A stretch of 64,000 nucleotides of DNA from Sphingobacteriaceae bacterium. Its GTDB lineage: Bacteria; Bacteroidota; Bacteroidia; B-17B0; Aurantibacillaceae. This document shows positions 17,167 through 26,518 of the stretch, piece by piece. The stretch lies in NCBI GenBank assembly GCA_016715905.1, contig JADJXI010000004.1, positions 310,001 to 374,000 of the forward strand. The letters run 5' to 3'. The position numbers and the translations under genes were made by a program. Below the pieces are notes generated by a model that saw nothing but the letters and a program-made list of their open reading frames with translations, was not told where the DNA came from and searched no databases. Positions within the stretch are counted from its first letter, which is position 1. Each line of letters opens with the position of its first letter.

Positions 17167-17877
17167 ATGAAAAAAACAATTTTAGTATTTCTTTTCGTCG
17201 GGTTATGTAATTCCTTTTTTTCGCAAAATGAAAAACTTTCATTTATTGAAGTTACCGGTACCAGCGAAACGGAAGTAACCCCGGATGAAATTTACATTTC
17301 GATTACCCTAAAAGAAAAAGGAGATTCAAAAGAAAAATCCATTGAAAAGCAGGAAGATGATTTGAAGTCAGGGTTAAAAGGTGTTGGTATTGATATGGCT
17401 AATTTACAATTATCAACCGCCAATGCCGATTTTAGAAAGATAAAAACTTTTAAAAAAGATGTGGTTACCAGTAAGTCTTATATTTTGAAAGTGAACAATG
17501 TTGATTTAGTGGATAAGGTATATAAACTAATGGATGAGTTGAATGTTTTTGATGCATACATTTCAAAATTGAATCATTCCAAAATTACAGAACTCACTGC
17601 AGAAAACAGGGAAAAGGCGGTTGTTGCAGCAAAAAATAAAGCAAAAGCACTGGCCATGGCTGTAGGGAATAATATTGGCATTCCTATTTCAATTATTGAG
17701 ACAGCCAATAGCGTAGATACCAGTCCGTATAACAATAGATATTACAGAGGTTCGTATGCGAGTAATGTAGCGCAAAGTTTGAGTAGTCCGGAGTCATTAG
17801 ATAGTGATGGAGATGAAATTTCGTTTAAGAAAATTAAAATCAGATCAAGTTTTCTGGTTAAATATGAATTAAAATAA
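17167..17877 (+). CDS. SIMPL-domain (DUF541) periplasmic protein
   Basis: The 236 residues start with a signal peptide (about 1-19, ending FFSQ). A SIMPL domain follows: FIEVTGTSETEVTPDEIYISITL, a central KVYKLMDELNVFDAYIS and AVVAAKNKAKALAMAVG. Family members are periplasmic or outer-membrane proteins of unclear function. It is probably cotranscribed with pyrE, and the next gene begins 1 bp after its stop. Confidence 0.88.
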   Translation: MKKTILVFLFVGLCNSFFSQNEKLSFIEVTGTSETEVTPDEIYISITLKEKGDSKEKSIEKQEDDLKSGLKGVGIDMANLQLSTANADFRKIKTFKKDVVTSKSYILKVNNVDLVDKVYKLMDELNVFDAYISKLNHSKITELTAENREKAVVAAKNKAKALAMAVGNNIGIPISIIETANSVDTSPYNNRYYRGSYASNVAQSLSSPESLDSDGDEISFKKIKIRSSFLVKYELK

Positions 17878-17878
17878 A

Positions 17879-18310
17879 GTGGCTGAGTTTTATTTACAAA
17901 GCGAAGCAAAAAAAACAAAAGCTTCCTTAGAAAATTTGTTTGAATTCCTAAGCGATTTTAAAAATTTCGAATCCATTCTGCCATCCGATAAAGTGGAAGG
18001 TTTTACCTATACGGAAATTGAATGTTCTTTTGTGATAAAGGGAATAACGCCCATGAAAGTGAATATAGATGAAAAGGTACCGCATAAGTATATTAAATTT
18101 AAAAGCGAAGGTTTAGGTAAATTTAATTTCCGATTAAAAACTGTTTTTATTGGTGAATCATCACAATCAGGCGAATGTTTAATTGAAATGCACGGAGATT
18201 TAAACCCTATTATTCTGAATATGGCAAAAGCTTCTTTGGAGCAATTAATAAATACTATGGCTCACAAATTGGGTGAACTGAATGAACATGAGCTAAAGCC
18301 TAATAATTAA
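17879..18310 (+). CDS. SRPBCC-superfamily protein
   Basis: This 143-residue protein uses GTG as its likely start, 1 bp after the preceding stop. The pattern fits a START/Bet v1-like fold with a hydrophobic ligand pocket: SEAKKTKASLENLFEFLSDFKNFESILPS, a beta-rich middle (ECSFVIKG, KYIKFKSEG), and a long C-terminal helix (ILNMAKASLEQLINTMAHKL). The ligand is unknown. It is not a secreted protein. Confidence 0.75.
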   Translation: MAEFYLQSEAKKTKASLENLFEFLSDFKNFESILPSDKVEGFTYTEIECSFVIKGITPMKVNIDEKVPHKYIKFKSEGLGKFNFRLKTVFIGESSQSGECLIEMHGDLNPIILNMAKASLEQLINTMAHKLGELNEHELKPNN

Positions 18311-18316
18311 ACGTGC

Positions 18317-18994
18317 ATGAATAAGCTTATTTCGGTTTTATTAATCATTCATATTATTGCCGGAGCAACCGCTTTGTTGTGCGGATTATTAGCCATATTA
18401 TTCAGAAAAAAAGTACTTATTCATAAAAGGGTAGGTAAGGTTTATTTTTATAGCATGACTGTAGTTTTCATCACGGCAATTTCTATTTCAGTGATGAAAG
18501 GAAATGTCTTTTTATTTTGTGTGGCTGTTTTCACTTATTATGCTTGTTTAACCGCTTATCGTTCTTTACGATTGAAGAAGTTGCATTTGGATCAAAACCC
18601 GGCCTGGTACGATTGGTTAATAGAAGCAGTTTTTGGAACTATACATTTAGGTTTTGTGATTTTTGCCTTATTAGTAATTAATAAAAATCCAACTTTTGGC
18701 ACTATAAGTTTGGTATTTGGACTTATTGGTGTGCGTTTAAATATCAGCACCATTTTCCGATTGAAAAGAAAGAAGTTGGTATATAAAAATTATTGGCTTT
18801 TAGCCCATATTGGAGGGATGTTAGGTTCTTATATTGGTACAATAACTGCTTTTGTAGTTAACAATTCACGCCTTATTCCACTACCTCCAATCGTATTATG
18901 GCTAGGGCCTACTGTAATAATTGTGCCATTGATCGCTTATGAAATTAAACAGCATCAGAAAAAAGGCGGAAAACTGGTTCAAAAGCCGCTATAA
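18317..18994 (+). CDS. DUF2306-like integral membrane protein
   Basis: The 225 residues contain about six hydrophobic segments, among them LISVLLIIHIIAGATALLCG, FVIFALLVINK and VLWLGPTVIIVPLIAYEI. The HIIAGATAL and LIHKRVGKVYFYSM motifs match DUF2306-type proteins, which are related to heme-pocket membrane proteins. The function is unknown. The histidines in HIIAGA, HKRVGK and HIGGMLG could bind heme; this is speculative. Confidence 0.75.
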   Translation: MNKLISVLLIIHIIAGATALLCGLLAILFRKKVLIHKRVGKVYFYSMTVVFITAISISVMKGNVFLFCVAVFTYYACLTAYRSLRLKKLHLDQNPAWYDWLIEAVFGTIHLGFVIFALLVINKNPTFGTISLVFGLIGVRLNISTIFRLKRKKLVYKNYWLLAHIGGMLGSYIGTITAFVVNNSRLIPLPPIVLWLGPTVIIVPLIAYEIKQHQKKGGKLVQKPL

Positions 18995-19092
18995 ATTCTT
19001 TTAAACAAGCTATAGCTATTAATTCATGGATAAATTTCAGTTAGGAATGCTTGCATTGGTTAGATTTACGATCAATTAAAGAATATTAGTTT

Positions 19093-20145
19093 TTGAACAC
19101 TGAAAAAATACTCGATCAGCACTTTATATTGTTCTATAAAGGGAATTTTGAAGAGAGTCCCGCCTCGGATTTGTGTTCCATTGTTGCCAAACACATGGAC
19201 CAGAAATTCCCCAAAGGATTTGTCAAAAAATTTGTTTATGTTTTGTTGGAACTGGTGCAAAATATTGAACGATATAGTTTGCGTACCGAAGAATCCAATG
19301 ATCATACGCTCATATACTCTGATGGAAATTTTTTTCATGTGATCACCGAAAATTTTATAGCTAATGACAGAATTGACAAGTTAAAGGATAGGTTGCATGC
19401 AATCAATTCAAGGCAGTCGGACGAATTAAATAAATTATACTTGGAAAGTTTAAATTCGGAGGACTTTACCGAAAAAGGAGCGGGTTTGGGTTTGATTGAT
19501 ATTGCCCGAAAGAGTGAAAATAGCCTTGGTTTTAATTTTGAAACCATCAATGATAAATTTTCCTTGTATACTCTCCATGTGCAGATTCCGGTTCGCGAGA
19601 AGTTGAATACAACTGAAGTTTTAAGTGTTTATGAATTAAACTCATTTTTTAAAGATAAGTTCAAATTGATAGAAAGCGCTTTTTATTATAGCGGAGATTT
19701 TTCAAATAAATTTTTAATTTCTTTATTGGCTATGTTTAAGAGTTCAAAGCGGAACGAAAAGTTAGCCTTGAGTTCGGTTTTTCATCATATTGTTATTGAA
19801 TTGATACAGAACGTGCAAAGACATGGAAATAAAACAGAAGGTAAAGTGCCTGGATGGTTCAGTATTGAATGGTTAAAAGGTCAAACTAAAATAACAACCT
19901 GCAACGCTATTCCGGAAGAAAAAATAGGCCCCTTAGAGCGTAAAATGAAGATGATAAATGCTTCATCCGATGCTGATTTAAAAGCTTTACAACTAAAAGT
20001 GTTACAAGAAGAGGATAGCGTTGGGGGGGTAGGACTTGTTGATTCTTCGTTGTTAATTAGGCCAAATAAAATGTCTTATTTTATTGAAAAATCACCTAAA
20101 TTTAGCTATTGTTTAACTTTAGAAGCAATAATCAATAATGAGTAA
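19093..20145 (+). CDS. SiaB-like kinase with two tandem domains (copy 1)
   Basis: SiaB of Pseudomonas aeruginosa is a kinase of the phosphoprotein SiaC. This 350-residue protein has two copies of the DUF6272/SiaB domain. Copy one has ELVQNIER (Glu53, Asn57) and GAGLGLIDIARKS (129-141). Copy two has ELIQNVQRHG (Glu236, Asn240) and GGVGLVD (311-317). The E-x3-N and glycine-rich motifs are those of Bergerat-fold ATP-binding domains. A TTG start is chosen because it precedes the first conserved segment and no ATG is close. The SiaC-like gene overlaps by 8 bp. The kinase role is inferred from the family. Confidence 0.8.
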   Translation: MNTEKILDQHFILFYKGNFEESPASDLCSIVAKHMDQKFPKGFVKKFVYVLLELVQNIERYSLRTEESNDHTLIYSDGNFFHVITENFIANDRIDKLKDRLHAINSRQSDELNKLYLESLNSEDFTEKGAGLGLIDIARKSENSLGFNFETINDKFSLYTLHVQIPVREKLNTTEVLSVYELNSFFKDKFKLIESAFYYSGDFSNKFLISLLAMFKSSKRNEKLALSSVFHHIVIELIQNVQRHGNKTEGKVPGWFSIEWLKGQTKITTCNAIPEEKIGPLERKMKMINASSDADLKALQLKVLQEEDSVGGVGLVDSSLLIRPNKMSYFIEKSPKFSYCLTLEAIINNE

Positions 20146-20515
20146 TGATCATTTGAATATAGGCGCAACAGAAGACACCCCTGAAGTCTTCTTATCTGCT
20201 GATGGTAGTAAAATGCTGGTGAGTGGTATGTCTATGCCAGAAAACGCTTTTGAATTTTATGATCCTATTGAGAAAAAATCCACCGAAGTTTTATCTAAAT
20301 TACAAAACACAACCACACTTGAAATTCAGTTGAGTTATATGAATTCAACTTCCAATAAACAAATTTTAAAACTGATTAATCAAATTTTTAAAATCCATTC
20401 AGCTCTTAAGGTAATTTGGAAATACGAAAGTTCAGATACATTAATAAAACTAAAAGGCGAAGAAATTAAAAGCATTTGTAATTCAATTCAAATAGAATTA
20501 CAGGAAATAAATTAA
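20138..20515 (+). CDS. SiaC-like regulatory phosphoprotein (copy 1)
   Basis: This 125-residue protein matches DUF1987/SiaC: ATEDTPEVFLSADGSKMLVSG near the start, SMPENAFEFYDPI, then LSYMNSTSNKQI, which aligns with the strand holding the phosphorylated Thr of SiaC. In P. aeruginosa SiaC activates the diguanylate cyclase SiaD when unphosphorylated; no SiaD homologue is in this window, so the output partner is unknown. It overlaps the kinase gene by 8 bp and the convergent phosphatase by 4 bp. Confidence 0.82.
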   Translation: MSNDHLNIGATEDTPEVFLSADGSKMLVSGMSMPENAFEFYDPIEKKSTEVLSKLQNTTTLEIQLSYMNSTSNKQILKLINQIFKIHSALKVIWKYESSDTLIKLKGEEIKSICNSIQIELQEIN

Positions 20516-22242
20516 ATCTTTATTCCCATTACCAACATATCATCAATCTGTTCCTGTCCGTTCTTCCAGTTTTCCATTTCCTGATTAAGTTTTTTATCAG
20601 CAGCATTAAATTCGTTTTTGCCGGCTATTTCATTCAGGATTTTCTCAAAGCGTTCTACATTAAACTTAGTGAATTTTTTTCCTTCTTTACGGAATTGATC
20701 CTGGTAACCATCAGAAAATAAGAATAAGCTGTCAGATTTATTTAAAGGAAGTTTAACTTCTTCAATCAGTTCAGGTTTTAGTTCTTTCCCAAAGGAGTAA
20801 CTGCTTACAGGAATGTAATTTAATTTACCGGAAGTGTGTAAATAAAGCCCATTTGCTAATCCGGCAACTGTTACTTCTGAATTTTTCGGATTGATGTGTA
20901 AAACGGCGATATCCATTCCAAATTCTATATTTTCAGTTGTTTTTGTAAAAGTCTCAATAATGACCTTATTCAATTCGATAAGAATTTTTGAAGGGGAGGT
21001 AATTCCTCTCACGTTCACAATATTATTGAGCGCGTTATGACCCAATACCGTGAGCATTGCTCCGGGTACACCGTGCCCGGTACAGTCTGCGGCTATTATT
21101 ATTTTTGAATCATTTACCGAATTAAACCAATAAAAATCTCCGGACAAAACGTCTTTGGGTTTATTGAATATGAAAGATTGCGGAAAAAGTGTTTGAAGGG
21201 CTTCCTTATGCTGTAAAAACCCGGTTTGAATTAATGAGGCATACCGAATACTGCTCATTAATTTATTATTGAGTCTGGATATTTTTTTATTTGTTGTACT
21301 TAATGCCGCGGCATGTTTACGCTTTTGAATAAACAGATATACCAGAGCTAAAGCTATGAGTAGTATTGCGGAAATAAATAAAGAAAGGTAAACGAGAATT
21401 TTCTTTTGAGAACCAATTTCTTTTTCTTTTAAATCAATTAGTAATTGTTTATCACTGAGCATTTGCTCCATGGCTGATATTTTGGTTTTTAGTAATTGAT
21501 AATTTTCATCGGTACTATCGAGTTTACTTAATTCTTCTTTGGCTAAGGATAGTTTAGTTTCGTAATCAGCAATGTCTTCTGAAGGAATATCGATATTTTT
21601 TATTGTTGAACTCAGCTTTTTAATTAAAGATGATTTGGACACAATGGTGTCATTTGGGCCTACTTGAGACACGTTATTAATATTTTTACTTTCATAAACT
21701 GCATCTGCGGCATATTGATTTGAATTATTGATAACGCAAACCTTTTCCAATAAATTGGCATTGGAAAGAAACACATCGCTTCCTCCGCCTTGTGGATTTG
21801 AATTAAATTGTAATTTGCCTTGTTCTTTAATAATTAATTCACCTAAATTTAATTCACTTGTTTCACCTTCTTTAATAATTAAATAAAGAGATTCCAATCT
21901 TTTTTTGGAACTAGCTTCTCTGTAATCCACAGTGAGACTAAGGTGGGTATATGAGCTCTTTTGAATTAGAATTTTATAAATGCCCGGTTTATCCAGCGGA
22001 AAAGAAAAACTTCCGGTAGCGTTTGTATTTAAATTTAAGTTGGATTCCGTTCCGATGATTTTAATACTTACATCAGAAACAGGACCTTCAAAATTGACAT
22101 TTTTTTGTGCTTTTTTTAATAAGGCAAGTCTATCACCTTTAAATCCAAAAATATTTCCTTTCACTTGTATCTTTTGAGCAAGGCAAAAGAAATTCCCAAA
22201 AAAAATAATCAAAATAAAAAAGAAGTATTTAGTACCATTCAT
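20512..22242 (-). CDS. Membrane SpoIIE-type phosphatase with a beta-domain sensor
   Basis: The 576-residue protein has a signal peptide (1-22), a periplasmic carboxypeptidase-regulatory-like beta domain (about 25-150) and a predicted coiled coil (about 210-280). One membrane segment follows (KILVYLSLFISAILLIALAL, about 283-302), then a cytoplasmic PP2C/SpoIIE domain from about 362. Metal-binding motifs are SGDFYW, AADCTGHGVPGAML, GMDIAV, FSDGYQDQF and QIDDML. It is the only phosphatase here with a beta domain rather than TPRs. It converges on siaC copy 1 and lies downstream of copy 2, so it may act on either. Confidence 0.88.
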   Translation of the reverse strand: MNGTKYFFFILIIFFGNFFCLAQKIQVKGNIFGFKGDRLALLKKAQKNVNFEGPVSDVSIKIIGTESNLNLNTNATGSFSFPLDKPGIYKILIQKSSYTHLSLTVDYREASSKKRLESLYLIIKEGETSELNLGELIIKEQGKLQFNSNPQGGGSDVFLSNANLLEKVCVINNSNQYAADAVYESKNINNVSQVGPNDTIVSKSSLIKKLSSTIKNIDIPSEDIADYETKLSLAKEELSKLDSTDENYQLLKTKISAMEQMLSDKQLLIDLKEKEIGSQKKILVYLSLFISAILLIALALVYLFIQKRKHAAALSTTNKKISRLNNKLMSSIRYASLIQTGFLQHKEALQTLFPQSFIFNKPKDVLSGDFYWFNSVNDSKIIIAADCTGHGVPGAMLTVLGHNALNNIVNVRGITSPSKILIELNKVIIETFTKTTENIEFGMDIAVLHINPKNSEVTVAGLANGLYLHTSGKLNYIPVSSYSFGKELKPELIEEVKLPLNKSDSLFLFSDGYQDQFRKEGKKFTKFNVERFEKILNEIAGKNEFNAADKKLNQEMENWKNGQEQIDDMLVMGIKI

Positions 22243-22421
22243 ACCTTGTAAATTTATTCTTTATTTCCAATTAAAATTAAATTCTAATCAAATTAATTGG
22301 TCGAATACAGGCGGTGTTTCTTCTTGATATAAGTAGGTGTTCGACGAAGAAATTAAACGTTTTAAAACAGTATCTAAAAATAAAAAATAATATTTAGTAC
22401 AATAAAGCGCTTTTAATTCCA

Positions 22422-22736
22422 TTAACTCCTATTATTAAACAAACCATCCTTTTGGTTTTTGTTTTTAAATTCAATCGATTCAACTTGCGATTTGGTAATC
22501 GTCCTTAAGTTTTCTTCCGCAATGTTTTTTAATTGTTCGTTAAATTTTGGCCATTCCTCATCACTTGCCAAATTTGCTAAATGTGATAATGTATTGCAAC
22601 GAGAAGTATCATGTTTTGCATTTTTAAGTGCAAGTTTTAATGAGTCAATTAAATCTGATTGTGAATAAGAAAGATTAAAGAGAAATTGCAGACTACAGAT
22701 TAAAATTATGAAAACAATATTTTTTGAAACCTTCAT
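22422..22736 (-). pseudogene. Truncated N-terminal relic of a TPR-SpoIIE phosphatase
   Basis: The 104 residues have a signal peptide and then DSLKLALKNAKHDTSRCNTLSHL, which parallels SLLAELNVAKHDTTRCNILNDL in the 774-residue neighbour. AEENLRTITKSQVESIEFKN parallels AETNLKALSTNKNGSVEFKS. The frame then stops before any TPR. It begins 1 bp after the neighbour's stop, as if it were once a second full-length copy. Its last 27 bp of interest (22440-22466) also occur at 27073-27099 in the tRNA-tail array. It could still be a small secreted protein, but a deletion relic is more likely. Confidence 0.65.
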
Positions 22737-22737
22737 C

Positions 22738-25062
22738 TCACAATTTTATTTTAATCATCAATATATCATCTAATTGAGGTACTTCTTGTTTCCAATTGTT
22801 AAATGTTTGCTCCGCCGTTTTTAAGTTTACTAAATTATCATCAGAGTTTAATCGGAGTATTAATTCTTTAAATCTTTGAAGGCCAAATTTCTCATCGGAT
22901 GGATTAAGTTGATCGTAAATTCCATCTGTAGATAATATCAATATACTATCTTTATTTAACTGATAAGTCTCTCCTTTAAATTTCCTATTTGGTTCAATTT
23001 CACCCAATATATTTAAACCTCCAATAGATTTTGGACTAGCTTTTAAAGTACGTATTTCTCCATTATCAATTAAAAAGCCATGATTGTGAGCACCTGAAAA
23101 ATGAAGCAAATGAGATTTATGATCAATTACAGCTAACGAAATGTCTAAGCCATCCTGAGAGTATTCATCGCCTTTCTGCTGTTGTAAACCTTTAAAAATT
23201 GTTGAGTGCAGGCTGCTTAGTATAATTTCTGGTTGAATACTATTTTGTTCAATGATAACTTCATTTAATCCGGCTGAGGCTATCATAGTCATAAAGGCTC
23301 CGGGCACTCCATGTCCTGTACAATCTGCCACAGCTATAAAAGATAAATGATCTCGATGATAAAACCAATAAAAATCACCACTCACAATATCTTTTGGTTT
23401 AAAGAAGATGAAGTGTTTGGGGAAAATAGCAGAAATTTCATCACCGGAAGGTAAAATAGAGTTTTGAATTTTTTTTGCATAGTTAATGCTGTCCACTATT
23501 TTTTTCTGGCTCTGGTCAACTAATATTTTTTGATGTTCAATTCGTTTTTTCTGTTTTTGTGAATGGCGGAATCGAATGAATGTGTAAATTAAAAATATTA
23601 GCACCAATGTTAAGCCGGTGATCAGTGCAAATCGTTGCGTTTTTTCTTGTTTAAGTTTGGCAGTACTTTCTGCCAATTGTGCCTTGCTTAGTTTTTTTGT
23701 TTCGGCTAATTGTAAACTATCTGCCAATGCTTTTTTATCATATTCATATTTTAGCTGATTTTTAATACTCGCTTTTTTATTTGCAATGTTATTGATGCTG
23801 TCACGCATTGTGATAAAAAGTTTATAGTTGAGTAATGCATTTTTATGATCGCCCATTGCCGAATATATTTGATTTAGTTTTTCAGCGGCATTCCGAATTG
23901 TTGCTGGAAACCCTAATTCCTTGCTAATTTTCATGCTTTTACTGCAATATTCAATTGCTTTAGGGTAATTTTTTCTTTCGAAATAAATAAAGCCGATATG
24001 GTTCAATGCGTAAGTCATTCCATCTTTATCCCCAATTTCTTCTTTTATATTCAGACTCTTATGATAAAACTCCAGTGCTTTCTGAATATCACCTTGACTA
24101 TTATAAATGAACCCTAAATTATTTAAACATTCAGAGATGCCTCTTTTATCGTTTCTTTCTAGTCTAATTTGAAGACATTTGTTCAAACACTCTAAACTTT
24201 TTGGAATGTTTTTTTGATGAAAGTAATAAATTCCAATTCCGCTTAATGCAAAAGCAATTCCTGATTTGCTACCTGATTCCTCAAATAATTTAAGCGCCTT
24301 AGTGTAATATTCTATCTCCTTTGATTCATCACCTTGATCTCCGTAAATATGCCCTAAATTATAAACTGCTTCTCCTATACCAATTTTGTTCCCTATCAAC
24401 TCTTGTGTTTTTAGACTTTTGTTATAATATTCTAGGGCCTTTTGCTCGTTGCCCAGATTATTATATATAATCCCCAATACATTTGTAGAATTCGCGATTC
24501 CCTCCTTATTATCTATCTCTTCATAAATTTTGAGGCTTTCTAGTTGATAATCTAAAGCATTATTTATATTACCTTGATCAAAATAAATACTAGCCATTTT
24601 TTTTAAAAAATAAGCACTACCATTTTTATCGTCTATTTCAGAACAAATTTTAAGACCTTTTTTATAAAATAGCAAAGCGTTAATAAAGTCATCGTCGGAC
24701 TCATAGTAACTTGCAAAAAGGTTATACGCGTTACCTAGATGTGTTTTGAAGAACTTAATTCTAGGTGAATTAATGCTGTTGTTGCTTTTAAATTCTACAG
24801 ATCCATTTTTATTGGTTGATAAAGCCTTTAAGTTTGTCTCAGCCAACTTTTCTAATTGTTTAATATATTTTATTGTCTCTGAGTTTGAAACTTTTCTGCA
24901 CAAGTCATTTAAAATATTGCAACGAGTTGTATCATGCTTTGCGACATTGAGTTCAGCTAATAGTGAATCTGTTTTTGAATTTTGAGAATATATATAATTA
25001 ATTTGTAGGAAAGAAAAAAGTAATAAATTGAATTTGTAAAAATTAAATCTAAAGACCCGCAT
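22738..25062 (-). CDS. TPR-SpoIIE membrane phosphatase
   Basis: The 774-residue protein has a signal peptide (about 1-26) and roughly eight to nine TPRs (about 110-430; for example EYYNKSLKTQELIGNKIGIG and EFYHKSLNIKEEIGDKDGM). A coiled coil, a membrane segment (FALITGLTLVLIFLIYTFI, about 473-491) and a C-terminal SpoIIE phosphatase from about 550 follow. Catalytic motifs are SGDFYW, VADCTGHGVPGAFM, GLDISL, STDGIYDQ and QLDDILM. It lies 4 bp downstream of siaC copy 2 on the same strand, so it is the probable phosphatase of that switch, reading a periplasmic signal through the TPRs. Confidence 0.9.
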   Translation of the reverse strand: MRVFRFNFYKFNLLLFSFLQINYIYSQNSKTDSLLAELNVAKHDTTRCNILNDLCRKVSNSETIKYIKQLEKLAETNLKALSTNKNGSVEFKSNNSINSPRIKFFKTHLGNAYNLFASYYESDDDFINALLFYKKGLKICSEIDDKNGSAYFLKKMASIYFDQGNINNALDYQLESLKIYEEIDNKEGIANSTNVLGIIYNNLGNEQKALEYYNKSLKTQELIGNKIGIGEAVYNLGHIYGDQGDESKEIEYYTKALKLFEESGSKSGIAFALSGIGIYYFHQKNIPKSLECLNKCLQIRLERNDKRGISECLNNLGFIYNSQGDIQKALEFYHKSLNIKEEIGDKDGMTYALNHIGFIYFERKNYPKAIEYCSKSMKISKELGFPATIRNAAEKLNQIYSAMGDHKNALLNYKLFITMRDSINNIANKKASIKNQLKYEYDKKALADSLQLAETKKLSKAQLAESTAKLKQEKTQRFALITGLTLVLIFLIYTFIRFRHSQKQKKRIEHQKILVDQSQKKIVDSINYAKKIQNSILPSGDEISAIFPKHFIFFKPKDIVSGDFYWFYHRDHLSFIAVADCTGHGVPGAFMTMIASAGLNEVIIEQNSIQPEIILSSLHSTIFKGLQQQKGDEYSQDGLDISLAVIDHKSHLLHFSGAHNHGFLIDNGEIRTLKASPKSIGGLNILGEIEPNRKFKGETYQLNKDSILILSTDGIYDQLNPSDEKFGLQRFKELILRLNSDDNLVNLKTAEQTFNNWKQEVPQLDDILMIKIKL

Positions 25063-25066
25063 CTGT

Positions 25067-25441
25067 TTAAAATTGAATCACAGAGAAGTTAACATCCAAT
25101 AAATCTTTCAACTCTTCACCCTTTTCAATCATTAACTCGTCGCTGCTTTTGCAATGCCAATTTATTTGAAATTCTTTTCCTGCGTCAACTACAGTTTTTA
25201 ACTCCTTAATTATTTTAATCATTATTTTAGAAGTTGCTGTGTTGTAGTATGACCAGGCAAACTCAAGTGTAGTTTTTTCAGCAGGATTCTTAATATAATC
25301 TTGTATATAATTTAAAGTACTCCCATAAAATTCGTTTACATTTTCAGGGTAAGACTTTCCGGTAAAGTTAAATTGCCCTTCACTTGCGTTTAAATGAACA
25401 GCAGGTGTTTCGTTTGTTGCTTCAATAGTGAGAATTTCCAT
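25067..25441 (-). CDS. SiaC-like regulatory phosphoprotein (copy 2)
   Basis: This 124-residue protein has the SiaC/DUF1987 pattern: IEATNETPAVHLNASEGQFN, SYPENVNEFYG, and WSYYNTATSKIMIKI at the expected phosphorylation strand, with Thr and Ser candidates. It is 3 bp downstream of siaB copy 2 and 4 bp upstream of the TPR phosphatase, giving the order kinase, target, phosphatase. Confidence 0.82.
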   Translation of the reverse strand: MEILTIEATNETPAVHLNASEGQFNFTGKSYPENVNEFYGSTLNYIQDYIKNPAEKTTLEFAWSYYNTATSKIMIKIIKELKTVVDAGKEFQINWHCKSSDELMIEKGEELKDLLDVNFSVIQF

Positions 25442-25444
25442 ATC

Positions 25445-26518
25445 TTAAATATTAATTTGAATCGAATAATAATAGTCTTTATTGTCTTGTTGTGTAAATG
25501 TATAATTAAAATTGCCGCCTGAGTTTTTAGAAATTTCAAGCAAACCCAAGCCGCAATTTCCTTCTTCAGAAATTTCCGGATCCATGAGTTGCTTTTTATA
25601 TAAATTGTTTAATTCGTTTTTATCCATTTCTTTAATTGATCGAAGCATCGATTCAAACTTCGGGTATTTTTCGTAATCAATTGTGTTGCTCACCTCTATG
25701 GTATAATTGTTATCTGATTTTATCATTGTTAATAGACCTTCTTTTGAACCATTAACAATTTTACCATGTTTTGAAACGTTTTGTAAAGATTCTATTAGCG
25801 TAATAATGCTCCGTTTTTCTGTACTTGTAATATCTTCTTTATTAGAAAAATTTGATTGTACCATTTCTACTAATGGAACTACTATATCTTTGGATAAATC
25901 TCCTTTATATAGCATCATGATTTTTTGCGCAGAAAGTTCATTGTAGAGGTTTTCTATTTCTAATATATCAGCCTTTTCTTCTGTAATATCTTTTTTGCTT
26001 ATTATTTCTAATGCTAAAAAGAAACGGTACTGATTGTTTTCGATTTCTCTGAATAAAAATTTCAGGGGCAAACCCGACTTTCTTGCCATTTCAATCAATC
26101 CTAAGCCCGCGCCTCCTTTTTCGGAAAGTCCGCCATTTTGCAAAACATCTGTATATAATTTTTTCAGACCTTCTGCATCGAGCTGATTCACTTGATTAAG
26201 TTTGCTTTCAATAGATTTTGCGACATCATGTGTAACCAAATTGCACGAAGTTAAAATTGCCCGATCATCTAAAACACTTAATTGAAAGTACCCTTCTATT
26301 TTTACGGTTTCTTTTTTTGTTTCTCCATGTCTGACTATATTTTGGAAACATTCAGCAATCAAAAAGGAAACTTTATTTTTAAGTTTGCTCAAATCAGTTT
26401 TGTTATCCAAGTAATATTCGCTTATTCCGATTATTTTATCCGTGATGTCATCTTCAAATAATCCTAAATAGGAAAGACAGATTTTGTGTGTATTTAATTT
26501 ATTAAGAATATTACTCAT
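25445..26518 (-). CDS. SiaB-like kinase with two tandem domains (copy 2)
   Basis: This 357-residue protein again holds two SiaB/DUF6272 domains. The first has ECFQNIVRHG (Glu56, Asn60) and EKGGAGLGLIEMARKSG. The second has ESLQNVSKHG (Glu243, Asn247) and EEGNCGLGLLEISKNSGG. It begins a minus-strand unit siaB-siaC-TPR phosphatase-relic-phosphatase, the mirror image of copy 1. Whether both domains bind ATP or one is a regulatory pseudokinase cannot be decided by eye. Confidence 0.8.
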   Translation of the reverse strand: MSNILNKLNTHKICLSYLGLFEDDITDKIIGISEYYLDNKTDLSKLKNKVSFLIAECFQNIVRHGETKKETVKIEGYFQLSVLDDRAILTSCNLVTHDVAKSIESKLNQVNQLDAEGLKKLYTDVLQNGGLSEKGGAGLGLIEMARKSGLPLKFLFREIENNQYRFFLALEIISKKDITEEKADILEIENLYNELSAQKIMMLYKGDLSKDIVVPLVEMVQSNFSNKEDITSTEKRSIITLIESLQNVSKHGKIVNGSKEGLLTMIKSDNNYTIEVSNTIDYEKYPKFESMLRSIKEMDKNELNNLYKKQLMDPEISEEGNCGLGLLEISKNSGGNFNYTFTQQDNKDYYYSIQINI

